NCBI GenBank assembly: GCA_025602905.1
Contig: JAHLKI010000020.1
Location: forward strand, 248,001-312,000
Origin: Phlyctochytrium arcticum
Lineage: Eukaryota; Chytridiomycota; Chytridiomycetes; Chytridiales; Chytridiaceae
Direction: 5' to 3'
DNA: 64,000 nt
Both the position numbers and the translations under genes were made by a program. Under the pieces are notes generated by a model. The model had not been told where the DNA came from, did no database searches, and was given only the letters and a program-made list of their open reading frames with translations. Shown here piece by piece: positions 48,765 to 59,606 of this stretch; position 1 is the stretch's first letter; the number at the start of each line of letters is the position of its first letter.

Positions 48765-50568
48765 ATGAGTGAGAGGGCCTTTCCGTCTGCGGTACAGCAT
48801 CCAGAGAGTCCAGCGTCGTCAGGTACATCAAGGAGCTATACGTCAAATCGACTTAGGGAGGCCCAAGAGCTCGCGCGACAAGAGGTCAAAATCTTATACC
48901 GGTCGGCTCATACTTCGTTTGGGGATGAAAATATCTCTCGGGGAACTGATGCTTCAGCCGGGGTACATCTGAAGGTTGAGAAGGTCTTGGAGAAGAATGG
49001 GTTATTGCGACCACGCAACATTAGCTCCGCAACATCAAACTTGGCCACACGCGTAGACAACCATCGACAGGAGAATGTGGATCATTCGCATACTTACGCA
49101 TGGGATGCTGTCATTGAATCCTCCAAAATACAAAGGCCGACATATGTACCTAAAAAGCAGATTAGCAAGACCGTCGACCCAGAACGGCCGTCGCAAAAGC
49201 ATCGCGTGGACGTCGGAGCCGGAAAGGCCCGGCCAAATGTATTTCAGCCGCCTGAAGCCAGGACGAAACGAGATGAAGTATCGAACATGGTAAGGTACCA
49301 TTGCGTTACAGACCAGCTGATAGCCAATGGCATTAATAGTCAAGATCAGAACCCCGCTCCATCCCGAGGACCCGGGATATTTTCAAGTCCACAACCTGTT
49401 CCGCGACAAAGGAAACCAGATCCTCTTTCGCAATTTGCGTTTGACGATCCCAAGCCGCGACAGAGGAAACCTGATCCTTCCTCACAATTTGTGTTTGACG
49501 TCCCCAAACCCAGCATCAACAGGTCCAAGTCGGGGCTTACCATGAAGAACAAATACACGGAGGATGAATTGTCACTCCGTCTAAGGCAGAGTGATGAGCG
49601 TTTGTTGAGGCTCTCGACACGGTATCATGAGCAATCGCACGCGCGTATTCCAAAGAAGAAGCCAGTACGGCTCGTGAGGCGACCAAAGCCACAGGAGGTA
49701 TGTAACATGTTCAAAATATATAATCGTACTGGCATTCATGTTGATTGTTAGGTTGTTCCGGAGAGTGAAAAGAAACCCTCTCTACAATCGCAACTGCTGC
49801 AAAAGGCACTAAATACATATCTGCAACGCGCACTTGCACCACCCGTTGAAAAACTGGCGCCCCCAATCCCCGGTCCCAGAACATCTGTCAAACCCGTCAC
49901 GCGACCAAGTAGCAAGGCAGCTGCGAACCGAGCAGCTACTCCTGATTTAATGATTCAGCAACCTGAACGTGAACCCTCACGGGGAGCCAAAATCATACAT
50001 CCACTATTGGATGATGCGGCTGATGACCTTGACCAGGTCTTACAGCGATTGCCTGGGTCCTCCTCCCCGCCCAAAAAGAATGTTTCGATTGACGCCGAAA
50101 GCATTCGACGGTATTTTGATCGTGCAATACAGACTTCGTCACCACAAAAAGGATCCCCCAAGTTGACCTTGGAGACGGAACACAAGCCGAGTACAATCCC
50201 AAAATCACCCAAGACCTCACCCACCAAATCCATAGAATCGTCCATTATAATACCACCCAAACCTCCCCGAAAACTTACGATAAGACCGACAGCGTTGGCC
50301 AATCTGGAGAAATCCAGGACTGAACACCAGCGGTATCTCGCACAACTCGTGGGAGATGTCGCGGATAGCGACAGTTCGCCTTGGCAGGCACTCGACAGGT
50401 GAGCCTTTTCCTCATAAACACTGAGGAATTTGTGCATACTAACTGGTGGATGGCAGTATTACCGAAGATATCCTAGATCTACTCATTATGGAGTGTTCGG
50501 AAGAAGTACTGTCATGTACAAATGTATTTATTGACTCGTTGTTTGAAAATGAGATTTATGCAGCATGA
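48765..50568 (+). CDS. unrecognised disordered, basic protein (563 aa)
   Basis: Three exons (48765-49697, 49752-50398, 50457-50568) join with exact phase to 563 residues. Most of the chain is rich in Pro, Ser, Lys and Arg and probably disordered. A short helix-forming segment near the N-terminus (RLREAQELARQEVKILYRS) and another at about 265-300 (EDELSLRLRQSDERLLRLS) could be coiled coils. A perfect-phase 18-residue tandem repeat (PRQRKPDPxSQF-type) is at 49401-49508. The extreme C-terminus is compact and conserved-looking: ITEDILDLLIMECSEEVL. That kind of helix occurs in cytoskeletal or centrosomal scaffolds, but I cannot name a family. Tail-to-tail with NAB2, 219 bp apart. Confidence 0.75.
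49401..49508 (+). repeat. 54-bp tandem repeat, two copies, in coding sequence
   Basis: Copies at 49401-49454 and 49455-49508 encode two 18-residue units that differ at few positions (LSQFAFDDPK versus SSQFVFDVPK). In-frame recent duplication. Confidence 0.9.
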
Positions 50569-50787
50569 CCCCTATCCACAAACTTTGGAGGCAAAGCCCA
50601 CTCTTTCTATCATGCTGATTCTCCTGCGGTGTTGAGGTGAAAGTTATAGCAAGGTCCAGCTGCTTATACTCATGTTGATGAGCAAATTTTAACGACAACA
50701 TATACGGAAACACAGCACCAGTATCACTCATTTGACGGGCCGTTTTAAGAATACAAGTCGCACTGTGAGCGCGTGTATAATATGCTA

Positions 50788-52447
50788 TTACTTTTCAGGA
50801 GCCTCCGTTGCCCCTCCATTATTATCTACAGGCACACTTTCCGTTTCCGAATCAGGGAGAGCAAAACTGCGTTCACTGACATGGGGCTTTTCACCCTCAT
50901 CCTTGGGAGCGTTGAGAACCAGCGACTTGTTTTTCCACATGCCGTTGACGGTGGGCCGACCCGGCGTGATTGGAATCGTTAATGGGTCACGCTCAATAGG
51001 TTCGATAAATTTCTTTGATTTGGGCGGCATTGCGTCGGGAGTTGTGCAGATGGACGTTGCACGGGACGGGTGTTGGAAGGCACAGCTTGGACGCTAACAA
51101 TTATGCAACGAAACTTTAGGAATACGATCGGCAGGAGTCAGAATATCATAAACAATTTACCTGGCAGAATGGTTCGAATTTACAAATGATGGCAGATGCG
51201 GAGGTTGGCCCTGAGGACGTTGGTAAACCGCCAGTCAAGCTGTGACGAGGAGCAGCCGGAAATCGACTATTTCGATGCATATACGGACACCCCGGACGTG
51301 AGCAATGTGGATCAAACCGACAGTACGTCTTTGCCGCGTGAGAAGCACTCATGCCGCCACCTCGACCTGCAGGATGGACAAATGTGCAACCCGGCCGAGT
51401 GCAACCTGCTCCAAACCGGCATGGGGGCGCGCTGATCGAATAACCGTCTGTAGGATGTATTCCGTAGCACTGCGCTCCTCGTGTGCAATTTGGGTAATCA
51501 GTACATGGCTCGGTGGGGTGAAAGAAAGCACAGGTATCGCCTCGGCGACAATTTGGCCAAAACGTGCAGCGGCTGGGCCGGCTGTCTAATGATGCGTCGG
51601 GTATATTCAGTTGCGGACGACTCCCAGAAGTGGTATCCAGTGAAACAGAAAATTTCACGTCCTGGCGTCCATCCTTTTTGACTGAGGAAGGCTCCTGAAA
51701 ATTTGATTTGCGTATCTTGTTGCCATTGCCAGAATGCTCCGCCCCGTTGTTGTGAGAATCGCCCTCGTCTCTTGACCGTTTTCGGCTTCCATTTCGTCCT
51801 TCCTTTACATCTTGGGCGGCTTCCTGGGCCGCCCGCATTAACGCATTTGCTGGCTTTCCGTTCCGGCGTTCTCGGCGGGGGTGCTTATCGTCATCATTAC
51901 CATCTGTACAACTAAAAATCAGAAAGCCGCGGCAGAGTAAGATCTATTTTGAGTGCCACACGTACCAAGCTCTTCATCGGACCGAACGTCAAGGTTAATG
52001 ACCATATCCTCATCATTCCTCTTCTCGTCATCCCGGTTATCCCCCCCTTGCCCATTCTTTGATTCACTCAGCGGCATATCCGGCGATCTTGTTGAAGTCG
52101 ACTTTCCCTCCTTCGCAATGTATTCAAACACCCATGTGCTGACTTTGCTAGCAGCCTCCTGATCCATCACTGTATAGAAAAAATCACAAATCAGTTCCGT
52201 TTTCGAAACCTGGACGTGTGGGGGATATGTACCATCTTCAAACGCTTTCTCGAGTTCATCTCGTTCTTTCCCAGTCTGCAAAAGCAGAGCAGCATACTCT
52301 GATACAACCTCAACCTCTTCACTGGGGAAATGAGTCGACAAATACTCGCCCAGATCTTTCTACAAAATGCCCAAAAGGATCAGACTTTGCCGTCCAACAT
52401 TTTTCGCAACATACCTTGAACTGCTCTGATAACGTGCTGTCGAGCAT
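50788..52447 (-). CDS. NAB2: Nab2/ZC3H14-type poly(A) RNA-binding protein
   Basis: Nuclear poly(A)-binding protein that limits tail length and aids mRNA export. The first exon MLDSTLSEQFK joins LSTHFPSEEVEVVSEYAALL and TYPPHVQVSKTELICDFFYT, a PWI-like N-terminal fold as in Nab2. An acidic then basic linker with RKRSRDEG follows. Five tandem CCCH zinc fingers are visible: CTFWPNCRRGDTCAFFH, CTDYPNCTRGAQCYGIH, CRFGAGCTRPGCTFVH, CRFDPHCSRPGCPYMH, and a fifth split by an intron, CKFEPFC...RPSCAFQH. The spacing CX5CX4-5CX3H is that of Nab2. The tail ends NNGGATEAPEK. Start 52447 agrees with the conserved short first exon. Confidence 0.92.
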
Positions 52448-52902
52448 TGTGCGAAAGCAAACGTTCGATATAGACTTGGTATGTAGGGTAGGCCTGGCGA
52501 AATATCAAATCTTCCACTGTTGTTGCCAACTTGTTGGGGTGTTGCACAGGCAAGACTGGCAACTGGGCCACGTTGTTTGTTTATCATCAAAAAGTGCCTG
52601 CGCTTTCCCTGCGCTTTGCATAGATGGTTTCGTTTATACAGAAATTTATTTTATCAATGGGCTAAATAACTTGGAATGTAAATGTCTTTTCCAATTGAGG
52701 GAACCAGTAGAATCTCTTGCTCATTTGGTTTTCCGTCTTTTTTTTAAAAAAAACAACACATGAGGAAGCTAGAATTGATGTATCAAGTCAGATGTACGGC
52801 GAAATTTAGTGCAAAAGACTCATTTGGGAAAATTGGCAAAAGAAATCATGAGGTAGTAATGTTTTCCGTTTTGTGCTGCAATCCGGGAATCGCAAATCAT
52901 AG

Positions 52903-52970
52903 GTAACTATCATCATCACAAATCAGAGGGACTGTAACTATCATAATCACAAATCAGATGTAACTATCAT
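52903..52970 (+). repeat. short tandem repeat GTAACTATCAT
   Basis: Two copies of a 26-31 bp unit (52903-52928, 52934-52959) and a third partial copy (52960-52970), all beginning GTAACTATCAT. Confidence 0.85.
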
Positions 52971-54074
52971 ATGCTTCACTGTAGATATACTCGATTCTGA
53001 AGTCATGTCCAGATTAGCGATGTCAAAATATGCTTGTTGAGTTGCCCGGGATCGTTCAACGGCATGTATCGTAACTGCAGCAAATGATGTCCCTAAAGTT
53101 TTGTCCGACGATGTGTTTGCAAAAAGACAGGAGAAGGTCTAAATGGAATATGGAATTATGAAGGAGAATACCCGAGCATCCACATTAATCTTGCAAAAGA
53201 TGGACCACAAAACTTTGCGAATAAACAGAGTTGTTTTGGCAAACTATCATGCACTTGCTGCGCAGCACTCCCGGTCAAGCATACCGTTTGTAAAAGTGAA
53301 CACTGGGAGTGAGAGTTTTTGATACATATGTAACTTGAGTTCGGAGAGAATGTCGGAAAGCTGGAGAATATCTTGTTCCGTTTGTGGTCAATTCGACATG
53401 TTCAACAACAAGATAACACCATTCACAACTTCTGGAGAGTTCCATGTTCAAACGTTGGGAATTTTGCTGCGCTCTAATCGAGGCGTGAGACACAGAGGGT
53501 GAGTTGAAGAATCTGACTTTGGAATGTAGCTTTTGTTTTTTCCGGTAAAGTGGACGACACCTCCTCCATCTTACTCAAGTATCACTTTACACCACGATCC
53601 CCAGAGACACTGGATATTCTCATAAATACACCGCCTTCCCACACGCCAGAGACAGGAGAAGCACTCTTGTCCTGCAGCTTGCCGTCAGCAAATAAACTAA
53701 TTCTTCAAGACCTCATCAGGCACTTTGACGTGTACATTGGGCTAGCACGACCACCACGCTTGCCGACGAATAGGAAGCTGTCGTAGGTCCTCCAGCGTGT
53801 CGCCTAATCTCGACGAACTTATACAAACAGAGCTGACAGCCTCTTTGAGGTAGCAATCTTCTTGCCGTGTCATTGAGCGGAACACTGTAGTAATCACGTC
53901 GAGTCGGTTAGAGAGCAAGTCAACCTCGCAGTCCGCGCACCCTAGCCCTGCAACATAAAGAACAAGTAAGAGCACGAGGAGTGCTCAATGGTGCTCTTGT
54001 CCGTGGACACCGGGTAGTCAGATACTACTAAGTCCTTTTCGGAGCTTCAAGCACACGTGTGGGATCAAAATTGG

Positions 54075-54570
54075 ATTTTCAGTTGAGGCTCGCACTGGGC
54101 ACCGCTTTGCCGAATGCTTGGGACCTTCCCCTGAGCCTTCAGCACACGCATGGCATGGCCCCGACAAACGGAATAATGGGCATTCATGTAGAACGGTCAG
54201 CCCACAATGTGGGGAGTGGGTTGAGGTCCGCACTGGGCCCGATCAGCTACACATTGTACAATTTCCAGTATACAGTACGGGTCAGAAAGTCATTGAACGC
54301 CTGAGCACAATAGATCACGAAACCCTGAACGGTGTTCCCCACTTGCACCCGCAGATGTGGAAGGGCGGATGAAAGCAGAAACAATATATGCATTGTCCCC
54401 ACCGACGCCATGATTTTGCTTGCCTACCCTGGGTTTGTTCTCTACGACAATCATCAAGGATGGCGTATAGTGCCGTCCACATTGTTCCTTCTTTGAAGGA
54501 AAGCGGCTTGGCATCTTTTTACCCTGGGGTTGTTCTCCAGGACAATCGTCCACATGGTGCGTGCCACAAC
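54075..54570. repeat. two pairs of diverged direct repeats
   Basis: TTGAGG(C)TC(C)GCACTGGGC occurs near 54080 and 54222. ACCCTGGG(G/T)TTGTTCTC with a following GACAATC(A/G)TC occurs near 54425 and 54521. Copies differ by several substitutions. Confidence 0.65.
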
Positions 54571-54945
54571 GAACAGCGACCTGGGTCCAAGGCCCCACGA
54601 TCGGCCTCATTTATGCCACCCATCATCGTAAAGCTCGTACTCCAATGTTTGAGGTCAGGGGAAAGTTGATTTTAGTCCGAATAGCCAAACGCGTTACGCG
54701 CAGAGCAAATGACTAACCAGCATATAGTGCCCCCAAATTGACACTTAAAACCTTTTAATGTTGTGCTTTGTGACAATTCGGATGTGTATGCGCGAGCAAG
54801 TCACCAGTACTGGCAACCAAGCACTGTTTGGCTGCGACAGACAGATCTTGGCTTGGGACGTATCCGCGCAGCATAGGTAGGATAAATCAGCTTCTACAAT
54901 TCCCCACATTCACTTATATTTTCTCGCTGCTGCCCTTTCGGCAGT

Positions 54946-55850
54946 GTACACATTCATTTGTGATTTCATCGGTTACGCATGCACAATCACACACAAAGCG
55001 CAGTAAAAAAAATTGAGGGCAGAATGGTATGGTGACAGTTTTTCGGATATCACCTCGGAATCCCGATACTCACTTCTTCTTTATTACATTTTGGATGTGT
55101 GTACACGACCACTCGTGTTTTTCGTAGGTTGCGCGTGCACGACCAACAAAAGCGCAGTAAAATGTTGAGGAAGTATGTTACGCGATAAACTTGCGCAGCT
55201 CGTGTTTTGATCTTGCACTAACAGACTGCATTGCAAGCGTTCATGTATATATGGTGGAGAATGTAGGAGTGGACGGTCATGATGGAAGTCTATTATTTTT
55301 TTGCTACGATTTGAAGAGTGCGCGATCATCTGTGGTTTTCTGGTACGCAAGTACATGAGAGATGCACATATGAACAATTCAGTTTCCATGGATGGACACT
55401 GACTTTTACAACAAAGGTACGGACAGTCCGCTTTCCTACAAGCAAAAACCTGACTGTTTGTTTGAATCGTAGACGATCATTTGTGGTGTCCTGGTACCCC
55501 ATATTGTATGACGACGCAGCAATTCCCTGGAAAAGTGGATGATGGCAGAGGCCCAGTTTACCCACCAAGCTGCATTTCTTGTGGACAATTCGGGTTGGGT
55601 ATACACGATCATTTGTGTTTTGGAGTAAGTTACGCCGTAGTGTACCACGCAACAAAGCGCAGTCGAAAATGCCGAGGATTTATAGATGAGGAGGAAAATG
55701 GTACGCGGGGGTGGATGCAACAGACCACAGTGGATATACTGAGTATTCAGATGGTGCATAAAATGATGAACGGGCGGTGCCATTGCCGATTATTTTTTCA
55801 ACGTTACAGTGGACACGATCATTTGTGTTTGTCGATGGTTACGCGATTGC
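54946..55850 (+). repeat. degenerate tandem repeat family A (about six units)
   Basis: A core like ACACGATCATTTGTGTTTT recurs at about 54948, 55104, 55321, 55473, 55603 and 55814, at 130-225 bp spacing. In three units it is followed by a (A)AAGCGCAGT(A/C) block (about 54996, 55149, 55647) and in several by GGTTACGC or GGTTGCGC. Units are strongly diverged. Confidence 0.7.
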
Positions 55851-56650
55851 ACGAACAGACGGTTTTTGCAAACACAGGACCAGTCAAGTTTTTCTCAGTC
55901 GGTCGGTCAGTTTTCGATCGAGTGCAGGATCGGGAATGGGTGATGATGGTTCATGGATCTGGTGGCGAGGGGTGGGAACGGTGAGACAAAAGGGAGTTTA
56001 TCTTCTCGTACCCGTCGCAGATTTGAGTACGGGTGGAGTGGAGAACTGGCATATTCGTTGGATTGAGTGGTTCCTTCCCATGACAGACGGTGCATCTGAT
56101 GTTCCAAAGCACTGCCCCGAAATATCATGCAATGTGTTGGACCCGACTTGTCACTGCGCACCCCGTGAAGTAATTTTCTGGATGTCGACTCGTCGTGTTC
56201 GAGGTCCAATATACACTCTTTACGTATTCATCGGTATTGTGCTGCGTACTTGCACTGTTGCGCACCATTTCGATTCAGTTCCTGAGCTGTCCCTTGACCG
56301 TCGTGTTCAAAAGTCCCATCTACATGTACTTGCACTGTCCTGCTTAATCACCGCGCACCAGCTCTAATTCTCGGAGCGTCGTGTTCAAACCTCCCTCTCT
56401 TCTATATGATATGTAGTGCATCCCGAGCGTCTTAATTGCTCTGGCCCATGATGACCCACAATTAGTACTGCGCAATGTGAACGATTTGAACTCGGCTCTC
56501 GGCGACCTACCATATAGTTTACCAGTAAAAGAGTTCCACCAAAGACCTCCCACCTACGCAGCATGTCAATATCGCACAGGGAAAAACACAGCATCCTCCA
56601 GACCAACCTCATATCTTCAAACTTTGTACTGCGCAATTCTGATGGACCAA

Positions 56651-57330
56651 GCATCTACGGAATGTCATACAAGATGGACCAGCACTCACAGCGATGCCCC
56701 AAAAGCACAAACCACAGCATCTTTTAGAGTTCGCATCATCAAATTAAAACTTCATACATTCCAAACTCCGACGGCATGGGAACGCGCAGGATCTGTACTG
56801 GGCACATGTACAGTGAAGTGTCTGCTCGTTGGTCAATTTCTCGAGTGACAAAGCATCTATGGAATGTTCTACAAGATAAAGAGCCCCCGTCTGTCAAATC
56901 TCGCACAAGCTTTTCTAATCAAATGAGGTTCATACTCGAGCACCTTGCAAAACTCCGACATTGAGCCGGGCAGGGGCAACTCGTTGGTGCATTGCACGAG
57001 TGACAAACATCTATATGGAATGTGATACAAGATTGGGCCCGTCTTTCACCAGGGTCCAATTCATAGCAATGCACGTAAAAATACAACCCCGGCATCCTCG
57101 GAGCCTTTGCTCATATCTAAAGTAAATTTCATACTTTCTAAACTCACGCGCGCAGGGTCTGTACTGCGCACATTTAGTTAGTTCGGAGTAACAAACAACT
57201 CATGACATGTTCAACGAGAATCAGCGAATAGGGATGTGCACTGGCACAAACCACTCATCCTCCTGGAAGTTGTTCCCGTCCAATAATTTCATACGTTCCA
57301 AACTCTTGACGCGCGGGAGAGTTTCCGACG
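56651..57330 (+). repeat. degenerate tandem repeat family B (about four units)
   Basis: CATCTATGGAATGTNATACAAG-like cores occur at about 56652, 56854, 57008 and (weaker) 57190. Between them repeat (T)TTCATACNTTCCAAACTC and CGCAGG(A/G)TCTGTACTG blocks in the same order, for example near 56752/56788 and 57129/57157. Unit length is about 150-200 bp. Confidence 0.7.
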
Positions 57331-59606
57331 CGTTTGAAATTGAATCATCAAGTCAAACATTTTCTGTTGTCTTTTACATACTCAGTGAAAATGTCTAAGC
57401 AATTTCTATTTCTTGGTGTCGGTCATACTCAGTTCCCCAGCTCAGTTTTTTAAATAAATTGTTTGGGGATGTTGCGCATGTACTCTCGAATATCAAGGTT
57501 TTAATATCATATCATGAAACGGCTGTGTGTGCGCTGACCTTGCATAAAAGTAAGCCAGCCCTGTTCTCCTTGCAAGCCTCTGTGCAAGCATTAGGTAGAA
57601 CGTCCCTTGGGTCACTCTTTTTCTACCTGGTAACCTGGCCATGAAATCTTGCTTCTGCCGTGGGTGTGCGACCGGTGCCCCAATCTACAGAAAATCTTGG
57701 CACTGGGCTGGGGGACCTTTGCATGTCACGTTTGAGTGTAACGGAATGTCTTCGAGTTTCCACGGGCAACAAAGTTCTGCGGTTAAAACCGTAACTCGCA
57801 CTACATATCGCCTTGTATGATATCGAAACTATCGATGAGAGAGAAAGAGAGATGCCTCAGATACGGCCCATCCCCATCCAATTTGATCCAAAGAAGAAAC
57901 AAAAAAAATCATCAAAATTATATGTGGGGAGTGCCCGTCATAACGATAGATCATGGACGCGCCTTTCCAACCCCAAACGAGAGAACGAGTTCCGGCGGGT
58001 GATAAAGACTACTCCCCACCGTCGTTCAAGCTTTTTTTAGCAGCTGAATTTTTTTTTTTGAAAGTCAAAAAATTGTGGTGAACCCAGATCTTATGGCATG
58101 CATTTTTTTCTTCTTTGCCATGCAAGCATTTTATTATGGCTTGAGTAAAGATGATCCCATTGTGGGTTGTGGGGAATACGCTCAACTCTACAGTCCTTGG
58201 GGCTGGGTCCGCCTTGGGTGCAGGGAAAGTTTGCGATGCGGCCCAAAGAAGGCTAAACGTTAAAACTCCGCTGCCTGATGGACTCATGGAGATGGGTGGC
58301 CTATATCCTCTACACTCTCATGTCATTCATTATATGGATATATACGCAGGCCATGGAAGGCGCTGTGAATGAATGCGCATTGTTACGGGTTATCACTTTG
58401 CCTTCCTTTCTACCAAAACCAACAACGCGCCAAGCCCCGTTGTTGTGTTATTTCGCTCAACGAGTGATATTGCAGGCTAAGCCGCTGTATATAGCCCGGG
58501 TGTGTGGGTGCTCTCGCTCCATTAATTGCCTGGATTGGAAAGGAAAGTGAGACGCTGAGTGAGACGAGGCCGGAGACGCAGATGAAGCAGCAGGAAATGA
58601 AACTTGCCCGGGCGCCTGCATTCAGCCCCGATTTCATCTACTTTGAGGATATACTCCGCCCACGCTACATGCATCTACCCATAGTGGGCCTTCTGCACAT
58701 ACATGCAAAGCAAGCAAAGCCCTTACGAGGCCAAATCCCTTCATCCCTTCTCGGTTCCAGCGGTCCAGAGACCCAGCCATGGGACTGTTGCGCATAACGA
58801 GTATTACGGATCTGATGAGGATCCCGGACCTGACTTTCACCCTTGGGCCATGCCCTGAGGGAGGCTGGATCCGCAGGATGCACCAATCGTGCGGGCCTGT
58901 TGCTGTTAAGGACGGGGGACCTGAATTCCCCAATATCATACGGTAATATAGCGCCACGGCCCATCGTCCAATTCATAGCCTGGTTCATAGCAGCCAGCAT
59001 TTTAAAGTAAAATGATCCAATGCGCATATATGAAAAAGTAGAGTGATACAGCGGTCGCACAAGGCGGGGCACTCTGCCGGATTAGGAGCCCGTGGGAACG
59101 CACTTTTTTGCCTGCAGCGGCTCGCGTGGCACAAGCGTCGCACACACCCGCTCTGGCGGTCGCACACGCGTTGCACATGCTGCCCGCGCCGCGCAACCCT
59201 AGCCCGCAGCCTGTTTTTTCTCGTGCGAGCCTGCTATATAGGCCGCCGGGCCACCGCCGGCCACCGTGACAAGGCCCGTGCGACGAGGGATTCTGGCAGC
59301 AATCACCACCGGCATTTCGTGAACGGCCATTAGCAACTTTCGGGAGGACTTACTTTCGCATCGTATTCGCATAGGAGAAGAACGCAGCAAACGACAAACA
59401 AGTGGGGCAACCTGGGGAAAAGAAAAGGGAGATATCATAGACGTGTCGGCCGCCACTTTCCTTCCTTCCGTCAACCCTAATCCGGACAGCAAAGACGAAC
59501 GACGACGACCGACGAACGAATCAAAACACAATCCTACTTTTTTCCCCCATCCACATAAGCAGCTGGCCTGCATATTCTCAAAGCGCGCGCTATATCGACA
59601 ACAATC

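Larger units (their letters stand above)
52448..59606. other. 7.2-kb gene-free region with degenerate repeats
   Basis: No frame in this stretch shows splice-linked exons, recognised domains or convincing codon structure. The longest frames are 70-200 codons and lie mostly on repeats. Local repeat families are listed separately. The right end (about 59340-59606) should contain the promoter and leader of the Ndt80-type gene. This is far longer than any other gene-free interval in the window (most are under 1 kb), so it may be a transposon graveyard, a non-coding RNA locus or pericentromere-like DNA. Confidence 0.6.

Noticed and set aside
53550..53786. 78-codon plus-strand frame
   Set aside because: Isolated, no similarity recognised and no linked exons; kept only as part of the gene-free region.
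55481..56367. frames of 100-196 codons in the repeat block
   Set aside because: They coincide with diverged repeat units, overlap on both strands and show no domain or splice support.
57813..58290. short frames on both strands near 58 kb
   Set aside because: Overlapping opposite frames with low-complexity Lys or Phe runs and no recognisable motif.
58800..58840. CTGATGAG resembling a hammerhead ribozyme core
   Set aside because: The required GAAA after stem II and a stem III are absent.
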